64,000 nucleotides of DNA from Hymenobacter wooponensis (GCF_004745865.1 NZ_SRKZ01000007.1:124001-188000), one strand, 5' to 3'. Numbered from the stretch's first letter, positions 35,752-44,909 are shown. Numbers and translations are program-made. The notes: a model not told the origin generated them from the sequence alone.

Positions 35752-36843
35752 TTAGTTGGGCATCTTATACACGACAGCGTTGATGTTCATACCCGCTCCT
35801 ACCGAGGCAAACACTAGGGTATCACCGGCATTAATCTCGTGCTTGTCCATTTTGTCGTTTAGCATGAGGTCGAGCAGCGTGGGCAGGGTGGCCACGGAGG
35901 AATTACCCAGCCACGAAATGGTCATCGGCATCACGTCCTGTGGTACCTCCTGAATGTTGTAGAGGCTGTAGAGGCGCTTCAAGATGGCCTCGTCCATTTT
36001 GCCGTTGGCTTGGTGAATCAGGATTTTGTGCACCTCCTCAATAGGCACCTGCGCTTTTTCTAGGCACGCCTGAATAGCCTGGGGTACTGTCTTGAGCGCG
36101 TACTCATACAGCTTGCGGCCATCCATCTTAAGGAACTGGTCGGTGCCAGCGTACTCGGCATTGTAAGAAGACCCCATGCGCAGTAAATGAGCAGCCCGTT
36201 CAGTGTCAGAGCGGGTGGTATGCGTGATGATACCCACGGGTTCAGCGCTTTCTACGGCCTGCAGAATTACGGCGCCGGCACCATCAGCGTACAGCATGCT
36301 GTCACGGTCGTGCGGGTCCGATACCCGGGAAAGCACCTCAGCCCCAATCACCAAGATCTTTTTGGCGTCGCCGGAGCGCAGGTAATAGTCGGCCTGAATG
36401 ACGGCCTGCAGCCAGCCAGGGCAGCCGAACGGCAAATCGTAGGCCACCGTGAAGGGGTTCACAATCCCTAGCTTATGCTTGACCCGAGCCGCTAGGCTCG
36501 GCACCATATCGGTGCGCTTGTTGTGGGCCGGCACATCGCCAAAGTTGTGCGCCACAATAATATAATCCAGCTCTTCCTGATTTACCCCCGATGTAGACAG
36601 CGCCTCTTGGGCCGCTAGAAATGCAATATCAGACGTCACCTGGTCATCGGTCACGTAGCGCCGGGCCTGGATGTCGGTTATCTGCTCAAACTTTTCCACA
36701 ATCTCGGAGCTAGGCTTTTGCAGCCTTGCGCCCGACGAATCGTAGAATTCGGTGGTACTAAAGTCTTGGTTAGTGACGATGCTATGAGGGATGTAGCTAC
36801 CTGAGCCGACGATGACGGAGTAGATCCTAGAGGTGTTGATCAT
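35752..36843 (-). CDS. 3-oxoacyl-ACP synthase III family protein (KAS III-like)
   Basis: A 363-residue FabH-type thiolase. The triad is complete: Cys141 (FGCPGW), His277 (IHQANG) and Asn314 (GNSSVA). KAS III condenses acyl-CoA with malonyl-ACP. The protein is longer than E. coli FabH (317) and stands alone, without fabD/G/acpP neighbours, so it could serve a special lipid or signal rather than primary fatty acids. A perfect -7 box at 36879-36886 gives a leader of about 31 bases. The start 36843 gives the fold-conserved beginning. Confidence 0.87.
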   Translation of the reverse strand: MINTSRIYSVIVGSGSYIPHSIVTNQDFSTTEFYDSSGARLQKPSSEIVEKFEQITDIQARRYVTDDQVTSDIAFLAAQEALSTSGVNQEELDYIIVAHNFGDVPAHNKRTDMVPSLAARVKHKLGIVNPFTVAYDLPFGCPGWLQAVIQADYYLRSGDAKKILVIGAEVLSRVSDPHDRDSMLYADGAGAVILQAVESAEPVGIITHTTRSDTERAAHLLRMGSSYNAEYAGTDQFLKMDGRKLYEYALKTVPQAIQACLEKAQVPIEEVHKILIHQANGKMDEAILKRLYSLYNIQEVPQDVMPMTISWLGNSSVATLPTLLDLMLNDKMDKHEINAGDTLVFASVGAGMNINAVVYKMPN

Positions 36844-37279
36844 GTACTTTTTGTATGCGGCTCTTGTGTCGATCAAATCAAAAGTAACATAATACGGGCG
36901 TCCCGGCTGATTTACTCCTGTAGCAATTACAATTTCTACGATTTACAGATTAAACTATTTAATTATTTAACAGAAGCTGCGCAATGTATTACACTGGCTT
37001 TCCCATCTACAAATCGCACTTTTTATAGTAGTAAGCCGGCATTCAAAGCTTTTGCGAAAGCCGTTCAATATACTCTAACAATAGCCTTATTTCAATAATC
37101 GCCTATTCAAGCAAATCAGTGTCAGCTGGTTCGTATTTCTGAGTTCACCTCTGCTTGGCAATTCTTTCAGCGCTCATGTACGCCTATGCGTTGCTTATCT
37201 AGAGCTCTACTCACCTGCTCAGGCGAAGTGGCCTAGCTTACTGAGCCAGGATATTGTAGCCTTCTGGACCAGAGCAAGT
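36844..37279. other. AT-rich intergenic region
   Basis: About 435 bases, AT-rich at 36920-37120, with only the KAS III promoter box and one exact decamer (37227-37236). No ORF or further structure is supported. Confidence 0.6.
36879..36886 (-). promoter_or_regulatory. Bacteroidota -7 promoter box for the KAS III gene
   Basis: TACTTTTG on the minus strand, exact consensus, about 36 bases before the ATG. Confidence 0.55.
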
Positions 37280-38506
37280 TTAGTGGGCCATTACCGTAGC
37301 GTCTTCGGCCACTGCTACCGGCTGCCCAATTACACGGCGGCCTATTACTTGAATCAGCAACGCCAGCAGAGCCGATGCGGCCATGATGGCCACCATAGGT
37401 ACCGCAGTATGGGTATTGAACACACTCACCCCAAAAGATGCCAGGGCCCCCACTGCCATTTGAGTAGCTCCCATAAGGGCCGCCGCGCTGCCTGCATTCT
37501 TGGCAAACGGAGCAATGGAAAGCGCTGCCGCGTTAGGATTGGCAAAGCCCAGGCAGCATAAGAATAGAAAGAGCATTCCCACCGTAGCCAACAGCCCAAA
37601 CCAGCCGAGCGAGGTTCCGATCAGAAATACCACCCCAATAACCGACTGGCAAATCATAGCCACCAGCACAATCTGCTCGCTGCGGTAATAGCGCAGCACC
37701 CAGCTATTCACTTGGCTAGAGCCAATAAAGCCCACCGAAAGCAGCGCGAAGATCCAGCCGTAGTGCTGCTCACTGACGCCAAAAATATCCATGAACACCA
37801 AGGGGGAGCCCGATACGTAGGCCAGTAGCCCCCCAAACGTCATGGCACCAGTGAGGGCGTAGGTGAAAAATTGGGGGTTCTTGCTCACCGTCCAGAAGTT
37901 GGTGAGGATGGGGCGCGGGTGCAGGGAATAGCTAGGGTCGGGTGGGTAGCTCTCCGGCAGCCACAGAAACGCCGCCACCAGCATAAGTGCCCCCATGGCA
38001 ATCAACACCAAAAACACCGACTGCCACCCGTAGGCAGCTATCATGTAGCTGCCCACCGTGGGTGCCAGCATGGGCGAAACACTGATAACAAGTGATAGCA
38101 GGGCAAACACCTTGGCGCTATCCTTCACCGGGAACAGGTCGCGCACCATGGCCACCGAGGCTACGGTGGCAGCACAACTACCCAGCGCCTGCACAAACCG
38201 CAGGGCAATTAGCGCATCAATGGAGTAGGCCAGGTAGCAACCTATTGAAGCCAGCAGATATAACAGCAACCCAACATAGAGGGGCTTTTTACGGCCAAAA
38301 CGGTCTAGCAGAGGACCATAAAGCAACTGGCCCGCCGAAACGCCTATGAAGAAACTAGAAAGCGACAACGACACTTCTGCTACCGAAGTGCGCAGGTCTT
38401 TGGCAATTGCCGGAAAGCCCGGCAGGTACATATCAATGGAGAAAGGCCCGAGCGCTGCCAAGGTGCCCAGAATCAGGATCAGAAGGAAATAGCGTTGTTT
38501 GCTCAT
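37280..38506 (-). CDS. MFS drug-resistance transporter, Bcr/CflA type
   Basis: A 408-residue 12-helix transporter of the major facilitator superfamily. It has the DHA1/Bcr opening (LGPFSIDMYLPGFPAIA), and the loop 2-3 motif A, YGPLLDRFGRKKPL. These proteins expel drugs such as bicyclomycin or chloramphenicol by proton antiport. The start at 38506 (MSKQRYFLLIL) begins helix 1. The specific substrate is not predicted. Confidence 0.9.
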   Translation of the reverse strand: MSKQRYFLLILILGTLAALGPFSIDMYLPGFPAIAKDLRTSVAEVSLSLSSFFIGVSAGQLLYGPLLDRFGRKKPLYVGLLLYLLASIGCYLAYSIDALIALRFVQALGSCAATVASVAMVRDLFPVKDSAKVFALLSLVISVSPMLAPTVGSYMIAAYGWQSVFLVLIAMGALMLVAAFLWLPESYPPDPSYSLHPRPILTNFWTVSKNPQFFTYALTGAMTFGGLLAYVSGSPLVFMDIFGVSEQHYGWIFALLSVGFIGSSQVNSWVLRYYRSEQIVLVAMICQSVIGVVFLIGTSLGWFGLLATVGMLFLFLCCLGFANPNAAALSIAPFAKNAGSAAALMGATQMAVGALASFGVSVFNTHTAVPMVAIMAASALLALLIQVIGRRVIGQPVAVAEDATVMAH

Positions 38507-38791
38507 GGGTGCGGCGTCAGGCGCTCGTCGGTTCAACGGCTCGCGGAGGAAGGAGCCCAAAATGCAGCACGCCCCAGTTGGGCAATGGCTGCGTACGTGA
38601 AGAATAGGCTTTACAAGGCAAAGCCTACCCGAATTGTTCATTCGGGAGTTGAATAAATAACTGCTTTCTCTCCCCCGTTGAGCTTAGCACAACCTTACTC
38701 GTCCTGCTTATTGCCCAGGCACATCACCCTGATTAACAGAGTACTACCTCAGCCCAAGCCGCATATGAGTGGGAGGCCGTAGTAGTACCAG

Positions 38792-39535
38792 TTAGTTTCG
38801 CTGCTCAGCGAAACGCACGATGGCCGACTGAATCTGGCGTTGCATGCCGGCGGCCACGCTGGCCATTTCTTCATAGCGGGAGCGGCGGTAGGCCTGGGCA
38901 GAAACGGTGTCGGGGCTTTCTTCCCATTCAGCCAGCGCCGTCAGCGTATCCAGGCGAGTCAGCGAGTCAGCAATGGAAATGTAGATATCGGGCCAGAGGG
39001 CAGGCACGGGCAGGGTAGCACCTTCCAGCACCACTTGTAACTCCAGCAGGCGCATGGCCACAGACGCCAAGCTTTCCAACACCGCCCGCTCTTCTTCCGA
39101 AAAGGCCCGCGGCTGCCTATCAATAATAGCGAGGGCCCCAATGGCCTCCCCCGCGAGCGTGCGCAGTGGGTGGCCAGCGTAAAACTGCAGGCCCAGCTGT
39201 AGCATAGCATTAGAATTTACCAGCGTACACAGGTCCTGCTGCCATTCCTCATACACCGTGGTATCTTCTTGCAGCACCGCCACGGAGCACAGGCTGTTAG
39301 GACGGGCCACCTCCGTGGCGCCGGGCAACCCCGTATGGGCCTTAAACCACACATTGTCGGCCTCAACCAGGGAAATAACGGCGATAGGCACCCCAAACAG
39401 CTTGGCAGTTACACGAATAAACTCCTCGAAAAAGGGAGCCGAACCGCGCACCTGATATGGCCGGAGGGCTGCTAAGCGTTCCGCTTCGTTAAGTGGCAGC
39501 AGGGCGTTGGACAAAGGCATAAGTTGACAAGCCAT
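38792..39535 (-). CDS. GAF-domain protein
   Basis: A 247-residue soluble protein. A GAF-type domain covers about 20-175 (LFGVPIAVISLVEADNVWFKAHTGL, then GALAIIDRQPRAFSEEERAV), the pattern of light or redox sensing GAFs near histidine kinases, but no kinase domain follows. The C-terminal part is helical. A perfect -7 box at 39564-39571 supports expression with a leader of about 25 bases. Ligand unknown. Confidence 0.8.
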   Translation of the reverse strand: MACQLMPLSNALLPLNEAERLAALRPYQVRGSAPFFEEFIRVTAKLFGVPIAVISLVEADNVWFKAHTGLPGATEVARPNSLCSVAVLQEDTTVYEEWQQDLCTLVNSNAMLQLGLQFYAGHPLRTLAGEAIGALAIIDRQPRAFSEEERAVLESLASVAMRLLELQVVLEGATLPVPALWPDIYISIADSLTRLDTLTALAEWEESPDTVSAQAYRRSRYEEMASVAAGMQRQIQSAIVRFAEQRN

Positions 39536-39563
39536 GAGCAGGTATTCGGCATGCCAAGGCAGT

Positions 39564-39571
39564 CAAAGATA
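39564..39571 (-). promoter_or_regulatory. Bacteroidota -7 promoter box for the GAF gene
   Basis: TATCTTTG on the minus strand, exact consensus. Confidence 0.5.
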
Positions 39572-39643
39572 CTTGTAAAAGCCTCGATCCGGAAGTTGGG
39601 TGGCCTAGAAAAAGTGGGAGGTAGTGTCGTGCTTCCGGGCAAC

Positions 39644-39651
39644 TAGCTTTG
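39644..39651 (+). promoter_or_regulatory. Bacteroidota -7 promoter box (pterin dehydratase)
   Basis: TAGCTTTG, exact consensus, about 107 bases before the ATG at 39758. Confidence 0.4.
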
Positions 39652-39757
39652 CTGCTGACTACTTAAGTACAAGATGTTGCGCTCAGGCCAAACGAATCGC
39701 TTTGCCGGTCAGCCAGTATATTAACGTACCGCTTCTGAGCTTTACTCTCCTTTACCA

Positions 39758-40018
39758 ATGGCTATGTGGACCGAACACGACAACGCCCTCATCCGCACCT
39801 TCCGCTTCGAGGATTTTCAAACTGCCTTCAGCTTTATGTCGGATGTGGCGGAGGAGGCCGAGTACCAGGAACACCACCCCTGGTGGAGCAATGAGTATAA
39901 CGTAGTCACGTTTCGGCTGCGCACCCACAGCGCCGGCAACCGCGTGACGGAGAAAGACCATCAACTGGCCGCCGCCATCGACCACCTCGCTACCGATTAC
40001 AGCGGCGTAGCGGAATAG
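39758..40018 (+). CDS. 4a-hydroxytetrahydrobiopterin dehydratase
   Basis: An 86-residue pterin-4a-carbinolamine dehydratase, which recycles the oxidised cofactor of aromatic amino acid hydroxylases. It carries the family core EYQEHHPWWSNEYN (the HHP active-site motif) and RLRTHSAG.RVTEKD. In a bacterium without a hydroxylase nearby it could also be a molybdopterin or transcription factor, which I cannot decide. Confidence 0.9.
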   Translation: MAMWTEHDNALIRTFRFEDFQTAFSFMSDVAEEAEYQEHHPWWSNEYNVVTFRLRTHSAGNRVTEKDHQLAAAIDHLATDYSGVAE

Positions 40019-40285
40019 AGCGTGCAGCGAGTGGCCTAGCGAGGCGGGCAGTGAGTGTACTAGCTACAGGCTAGCGATAATCATCAGCAATGCCCTGTGC
40101 ACTGTGTTAAACTCACAGGCCCAGGCAGAACTGAGCACAGGCAGAGCGCAGCCCTAAAAATAGGGTATGTATGGCAGCCTGCCGCACACTGGCCTATGCT
40201 CTCCAATAGCTCACGTTGCTCGCTAAGTGGCCCGTTGACCAGATACAGGTGCCGCTAGGCCTGCCTGCGCCGCTAGGTTTCCCGT

Positions 40286-40293
40286 TACCTTTG
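40286..40293 (+). promoter_or_regulatory. Bacteroidota -7 promoter box for rsmI
   Basis: TACCTTTG, exact consensus, ending five bases before the rsmI ATG, so a leaderless mRNA is expected. Confidence 0.65.
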
Positions 40294-40298
40294 TGCTT

Positions 40299-41042
40299 AT
40301 GTCTGATACCGCTGCTCCTACTGTTCTGTACCTCGTTCCCACGCCCATTGGCAATCTGGAAGATATCACGCTACGCGCCATTCGGGTGCTGGGTGAGGTA
40401 GATACCGTGCTGGCCGAGGACACCCGCACCAGTGGCCGCCTAATGCAGCACCTGGGTCTCAAAAAGCCTATGCTCAGCTACCACCTCCACAACGAGCACC
40501 AAACCGTGCAGCGCCTGCTAGAGCGCCTAGGCAAGGGCGAAACAATGGCTTTGGTCTCGGATGCGGGCACGCCCGGAATTTCGGACCCCGGCTTTTTGTT
40601 AGTGCGGGAGTGCTTGGCTAAGGGCCTGAAGGTAGAGTGCCTGCCGGGTGCCACGGCCTTTGTGCCGGCCTTGCTGAAGTCGGGCTTCGGGGCCGAGCGG
40701 TTCACCTTCGAGGGCTTCTTGCCGGTGAAGAAAGGCCGCCAGACCCGCCTGAAGGAATTGGCATCGGAAACCCGGACCATGATTTTCTACGAGTCGCCGC
40801 ACCGGATTGTGAAGACCCTGGAGCAGCTGGCCGAAACACTGGGCCCCGACCGCCAGGCCTCGGTGAGCCGGGAGCTGACCAAGCTGTTCGAGGAAACCGT
40901 GAACGGTACCCTGCCCGAGCTGGCCGCCAACTTTGCCGCCCGCGCCGCCATCAAAGGAGAGATTGTGCTGGTGGTGCAGGGCCGCGAGAAAGAAGAACGT
41001 ATCAAAGAAGACCGTTATACCAACGACCGCAGTGCTGACTAA
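40299..41042 (+). CDS. rsmI: 16S rRNA (cytidine-1402-2'-O)-methyltransferase
   Basis: A 247-residue RsmI of the SPOUT-distinct tetrapyrrole methylase fold, which methylates C1402 of 16S rRNA in the decoding centre. Motifs LVPTPIGNLEDITLRA, LAEDTRTSGRLM, SDAGTPGISDPGF and FYESPHRI are complete. I use the ATG at 40299; the GTG at 40293 lies inside the -7 box and is unlikely. Its end overlaps the lnt start by 11 bases. Confidence 0.95.
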   Translation: MSDTAAPTVLYLVPTPIGNLEDITLRAIRVLGEVDTVLAEDTRTSGRLMQHLGLKKPMLSYHLHNEHQTVQRLLERLGKGETMALVSDAGTPGISDPGFLLVRECLAKGLKVECLPGATAFVPALLKSGFGAERFTFEGFLPVKKGRQTRLKELASETRTMIFYESPHRIVKTLEQLAETLGPDRQASVSRELTKLFEETVNGTLPELAANFAARAAIKGEIVLVVQGREKEERIKEDRYTNDRSAD

Positions 41043-42738
41043 ATCCACTCCTTCCGCGGCTTCCGCAATTGCGGACTCTGCACGCCCTGTATCCGGACTG
41101 GCCTACTGGCTCCCGAGCCTGCTGGCGGTACTCAGTGCGTTTCTGCTCTGGCTGGGCTGGCCGGTGCACCCGGCCCCGCTGGCACTAGTGCTGCTGGTAG
41201 CCTGGGTGCCCTACCTGCGCATGGAGCAGGTGCTGGGCCAGCGCGGGGCCAGCGGCTGGAAAGTGTGGCGCTACACTTACCTGGCCTTAGTGCTCTGGAA
41301 CCTGTTCACTACCTACTGGGTGAGCTACAGCACCTTAGGCGGCGGCATCACGGCGGTGGTGTGCAACGCTCTGCTGATGAGCCTGCCGCTCACGGCCTTT
41401 TACCACACCAAGAAGCGCCTAGGCCACCTCATCGGCTATATCTCCCTGCCCATCTACTGGATTGCCTTCGAGCAGCTCCACCTGCACTGGTTCCTGACTT
41501 GGCCCTGGCTGACGCTCGGCAACGGCTTCGCGCAGGCTAACCAACTGGTGCAGTGGTATGAGTACACGGGCTTCCTGGGCGGCTCCGTTTGGGTGTGGGT
41601 AGTAAACATTCTCGTGTTTGGGGCGTGGTTTGGGCTACGTAGCGTGGCTAGGCCACTAGCTGAAGCTGGCAGCCTGGCTACCCGTGGCCTACGGGTAAAC
41701 TGGGTTTGGCCCGCATTGGCCGTAGTGGCGCCCATTGGCTTGTCGTATCTTATTGGCAGCCAGTACCAGGAGAAAGGTGCTACGGCCGAGGTGCTGGTAA
41801 TTCAACCCAACGTTGACCCCTTCGAGGAAAAGTTTGAGGGCGGCTCCCGGTTCATCCCCCACACCGAGCAGATTACCCGCCTGCTCACCCTCACCGAGCA
41901 GAACCTGACATCCCAAACCAAGGTGGTGTTCTGGCCCGAAACTTCCCTCGACGAGGTGTACCCCGAGGAAACCATCAACTTCAACCCTAACATTGTGCGT
42001 CTGCGCCAGTGGCTAGGCCAGCACCCCGGCGTGGAACTGATTACGGGCCTGACGTCGGCGGTGCGCTATTCTGCTAAGGAAACCGCCAGCCCCACCGCCC
42101 GCTTCCGTGAAGGCGTAGGCTACTACGATATTTTCAACGCCGCCATTCACCTGCGCGATGCTGCCGCAGCCCCGGAGTTCTACCATAAGTCGCGGCTGGT
42201 GCCGGGTGTGGAGGGCGTGCCGCCGTGGCTTTCGGCCTTCGTGATTGACTTGGGCGGTGCCGCCGGTGGCCTAGGCTCGCAGGAAGAGCGCACGGTGTAC
42301 CAGACCAATACGCCAGCCTTGCGCATCGGCCCCATCATCTGCTACGAGTCAGTGTACGGCGACTTTGTGCGCGACTACGTGAAGAACGGCGCCACTCTGC
42401 TGGGCATCATCACCAACGACGGCTGGTGGTCTGACTCGCCGGGCCACAACCAGCACTTGCAGTACGCCACCTTGCGCGCCATTGAAACCCGCCGCGATAT
42501 TGCCCGTTCTGCCAACACTGGCATCTCAGGCTTCATCAACCAGAAGGGCGAAATCACGCAGCGCACCGGCTGGTGGGTGCAGGCCGTGAGCCGCGCCACC
42601 GTGCACCTGAATACGGAGGACACCTTCTACGTCCGCCACGGCGAGCTAATTGGGCCTACTACGCAGGTGCTGGCCGTGCTCCTGCTAGTGCTGACGGTAG
42701 TGTTGGCCGTTCAAAACCGGCGGGCAGCTAGGGCATAG
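41032..42738 (+). CDS. lnt: Apolipoprotein N-acyltransferase
   Basis: A 568-residue inner-membrane enzyme that adds the third acyl chain to lipoproteins. Hydrophobic helices occupy about 20-250; the nitrilase-type domain follows with Glu303 (WPETS), Lys386 (YHKSR) and Cys437 (ICYES), the known triad. I start at GTG 41032, after a careful search: no ATG precedes the first helix, and GTG overlaps rsmI by 11 bases, which implies translational coupling. The window has many lipoproteins that would be its substrates. Confidence 0.92.
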   Translation: MLTKSTPSAASAIADSARPVSGLAYWLPSLLAVLSAFLLWLGWPVHPAPLALVLLVAWVPYLRMEQVLGQRGASGWKVWRYTYLALVLWNLFTTYWVSYSTLGGGITAVVCNALLMSLPLTAFYHTKKRLGHLIGYISLPIYWIAFEQLHLHWFLTWPWLTLGNGFAQANQLVQWYEYTGFLGGSVWVWVVNILVFGAWFGLRSVARPLAEAGSLATRGLRVNWVWPALAVVAPIGLSYLIGSQYQEKGATAEVLVIQPNVDPFEEKFEGGSRFIPHTEQITRLLTLTEQNLTSQTKVVFWPETSLDEVYPEETINFNPNIVRLRQWLGQHPGVELITGLTSAVRYSAKETASPTARFREGVGYYDIFNAAIHLRDAAAAPEFYHKSRLVPGVEGVPPWLSAFVIDLGGAAGGLGSQEERTVYQTNTPALRIGPIICYESVYGDFVRDYVKNGATLLGIITNDGWWSDSPGHNQHLQYATLRAIETRRDIARSANTGISGFINQKGEITQRTGWWVQAVSRATVHLNTEDTFYVRHGELIGPTTQVLAVLLLVLTVVLAVQNRRAARA

Positions 42739-42739
42739 A

Positions 42740-43084
42740 ATGAGAAAAACAGCTTCTCTTCAGCAGCCAATAGCGGATACGGTACGGCTGATGCTGCATG
42801 AGGATGAGCATGGCGCTTATTTATTCGGCTACAAGACGCTAGTTGATGCTGGCTGCCAGTGGGATACCTGGTTTGAAACCATTGCCGATGCAGAAGAAGC
42901 TGCCTTTGAGCAATACGGAGTATCTGCGGCTAGTTGGGTGCCCGTTGCTGACCCCTTACCCGAGTGTCAACATGACTGGATTGCGCCGGTTCGCGTAAAA
43001 GGCCGTTCCGAAGGCACGCCATCAGGGAGTTACTTCGAGAAATTGGTTGATGGACAGTGGGTCCCGTTCGACTCGCTGTTTTAG
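42740..43084 (+). CDS. Small hypothetical protein
   Basis: A 114-residue soluble, acidic protein (WDTWFETIADAEEAAFEQYG in the middle) that starts one base after the lnt stop, so it is cotranscribed. No motif recognised. Its beta-rich C-terminal end (GSYFEKLVDGQWVPFDSL) is compatible with a small domain; function unknown. Confidence 0.6.
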   Translation: MRKTASLQQPIADTVRLMLHEDEHGAYLFGYKTLVDAGCQWDTWFETIADAEEAAFEQYGVSAASWVPVADPLPECQHDWIAPVRVKGRSEGTPSGSYFEKLVDGQWVPFDSLF

Positions 43085-43143
43085 CTTAACTGCGCATCTT
43101 TGCACGCACGATCTTCGGCACCGCCGAGGACATATTTCACTTT

Positions 43144-43941
43144 ATGGACTACAATCAACTCAGCTTTCAGCTGGCGGCCGTAACGCGCCACGCAGGTCAG
43201 TTCATTCGCCAGGAGGCGGCCACCTTCAACCGCAGCCACATCGAAACAAAAGGCGTGCACGACCTGGTGTCGTACGTGGACAAGGAAACGGAAAAGCTGC
43301 TGGTGGCCGGCTTGCGCGAGGTGCTGCCCGAGGCAGGCTTCATCACGGAAGAAGGCACTGAAGGTGCCGACCGCGCGGAAGGCTACAATTGGATTATCGA
43401 CCCGCTGGATGGTACCACCAACTTCGTGCATGGCCTGCCGGTGTACTGCGTGAGCGTAGGCCTGATTCATCATGATGAGCTAGTAGCTGGCGTAGTGTAT
43501 GAAGTGGTGCGCGACGAGTGCTTCCGGGCCGCTAAAGGGGCCGGAGCCTTCTGCAACGAAATTCCGATTCACGTAACCGACGTGCCCGACCTGAACAGCT
43601 CCCTCATTGCTACCGGCTTCCCCTACACCGACTTCGGCAAGATGGACGACTACCTGCAGCTGCTGGGCGCCTTCATGCGCCGCTCGCACGGGGTGCGCCG
43701 CGTAGGCTCCGCCGCCGCCGACCTGGCCTACGTAGCTGCTGGCCGTTTCGAGGGTTTTTTCGAGTTTAACCTCAACTCCTACGACGTGGCCGCGGGCATT
43801 CTACTAGTGCGTGAGGCCGGGGGCCGCGTAACCCAGTTCTTGAAAGAAGGCGACCCACTTTTCGGCCGCGAGATTGTAGCCAGCAACGGCCTAGTGCACG
43901 ACGAAATGCAAAGCACCATCCGGGAGTTCTGGAAGGAATAG
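43144..43941 (+). CDS. Inositol monophosphatase-family phosphatase
   Basis: A 265-residue enzyme of the SuhB/IMPase family. The metal site is complete: DPLDGTTNF (Asp86, Asp89) with an upstream Glu-rich strand (EEGTEGAD) and a C-terminal LNSYDVAAG. It hydrolyses myo-inositol phosphates or related sugar phosphates. A near-consensus -7 box, CATCTTTG (43095-43102), lies 41 bases ahead. The substrate is inferred by family. Confidence 0.92.
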   Translation: MDYNQLSFQLAAVTRHAGQFIRQEAATFNRSHIETKGVHDLVSYVDKETEKLLVAGLREVLPEAGFITEEGTEGADRAEGYNWIIDPLDGTTNFVHGLPVYCVSVGLIHHDELVAGVVYEVVRDECFRAAKGAGAFCNEIPIHVTDVPDLNSSLIATGFPYTDFGKMDDYLQLLGAFMRRSHGVRRVGSAAADLAYVAAGRFEGFFEFNLNSYDVAAGILLVREAGGRVTQFLKEGDPLFGREIVASNGLVHDEMQSTIREFWKE

Positions 43942-43952
43942 TGTGATGCCAG

Positions 43953-44098
43953 AACGATGTAGAGACGCATACTTGCGTCTCGTCTTTAAACGGCCGATGT
44001 CAGAACCGTAAGTCGGAGGAGCCAACAACTGGCCTAGAACGATCCGGTCATAACAACATCAGCAACGACGAGATGCAAGTATGCGTCTCTACATCGTT
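43953..44098. repeat. Long inverted repeat (hairpin element C)
   Basis: Two 32-base arms (43953-43984 and 44067-44098) match with a single mismatch, and flank an 82-base loop. The arm core is ATGTAGAGACGCATACTTGC. It sits between the IMPase gene and a small membrane protein gene on the same strand. A decamer copy (44028-44037) is in the loop and another (44108-44117) just outside. Confidence 0.7.
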
Positions 44099-44142
44099 AT
44101 GACGGTTCTAGGCCACTTCGCTAAACTTTTCCTGTAGCGTCG

Positions 44143-44150
44143 TAGTTTTG
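44143..44150 (+). promoter_or_regulatory. Bacteroidota -7 promoter box (FeoB-associated gene)
   Basis: TAGTTTTG, exact consensus, eight bases before the ATG at 44159, so the leader is minimal. Confidence 0.5.
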
Positions 44151-44158
44151 TGACCATC

Positions 44159-44356
44159 ATGTGGATACAGTATCTGATCATCGCCTTGCTCTTTGCCGGA
44201 GCTGCCTTCTACATCGGGCGGATTTTCTGGCGTGCTTTCTTCGACAAAACCCAGGCCAGTTGTGCTAAAGGGTGCGGTGGTGCTTGCAGCACCATTGACG
44301 TTGACCGCCTGCAGCGGACCATTGAACTGGCCGCCGCGCCGGGTGCCGGCAAGTAG
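44159..44356 (+). CDS. FeoB-associated Cys-rich membrane protein
   Basis: A 65-residue protein with one N-terminal transmembrane helix (YLIIALLFAGAAFYIGRIFW) and a Cys-rich tail (SCAKGCGGACSTI), the pattern of the FeoB-associated family. These small proteins accompany ferrous iron transporters. I use the ATG at 44159; the GTG at 44150 is part of the -7 box. There is no feoB here, so the role is by family only. Confidence 0.78.
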   Translation: MWIQYLIIALLFAGAAFYIGRIFWRAFFDKTQASCAKGCGGACSTIDVDRLQRTIELAAAPGAGK

Positions 44357-44390
44357 GCGCCCGTATTCTTCTACACTTCAGATAACCCGT

Positions 44391-44431
44391 CCCCGTATTG
44401 GCTACGTATAGCCGATACGGGGCTTTCTTTT
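44391..44431 (+). terminator. Rho-independent terminator
   Basis: CCCCGTATTGGC and GCCGATACGGGG pair with one G-U, then CTTTCTTTT. Confidence 0.85.
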
Positions 44432-44476
44432 GGGCCCTCTCCCAACCGACTCTTTCATTTCCAAAACGCCCCTCCC

Positions 44477-44818
44477 ATGCAAGATAAAGAAGAAGAACGC
44501 TCGCTCGTTAACGTAGAACGCAAGCTCAGCCAGGATGGCTACACGGCCGATTTCCGCGTGACGGACGGCCGCTTGCACACCATGGACACGGAGCGCGACA
44601 AAAGCTACGGTCCTAATGAGGTGACCATCGTAGACTTCTACCGCTTTGAAGGGGAGAGTGACCCCGACGATATGTCTATCCTGTATGCCCTGGAAACTAC
44701 CGATGGCGTGCGGGGCACCATCTCCTCGGCCTACGGGACCTACGGCGACTCCGACGCGCTGGAGTTCCTCAAGCAGGTAGAAGACCTCGGCAAAAATCTG
44801 AGCAAGAGCCACAAATAA
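44477..44818 (+). CDS. Small conserved Bacteroidota protein
   Basis: A 113-residue protein whose middle (FYRFEGESDPDDMSILYALE then GVRGTISSAYGTYG) matches, from memory, a small Bacteroidota family often labelled phosphoribosylpyrophosphate synthetase in databases. It has no PRPP-binding motif, so that name is probably misleading. It has no signal peptide. The terminator at 44848 follows it. Confidence 0.6.
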   Translation: MQDKEEERSLVNVERKLSQDGYTADFRVTDGRLHTMDTERDKSYGPNEVTIVDFYRFEGESDPDDMSILYALETTDGVRGTISSAYGTYGDSDALEFLKQVEDLGKNLSKSHK

Positions 44819-44847
44819 GCTCTTCCGTACCATTCTTCGCACTACTC

Positions 44848-44885
44848 AAGAGTGCGCCGCAACCCCGTTGCGGCGCACTCTTCCG
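44848..44885 (+). terminator. Rho-independent terminator
   Basis: Perfect 16-base arms AAGAGTGCGCCGCAAC and GTTGCGGCGCACTCTT with a CCC loop. It overlaps the in-frame extension of the next gene, supporting the start at 44910. Confidence 0.8.
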
Positions 44886-44909
44886 TTTCCGCTCCATCCA
44901 ATCTCGACT

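Noticed and set aside
44477..44818. PRPP synthetase
   Set aside because: The name is a database label for this small family; no PRPP-binding loop is present and the length is one third of the enzyme.
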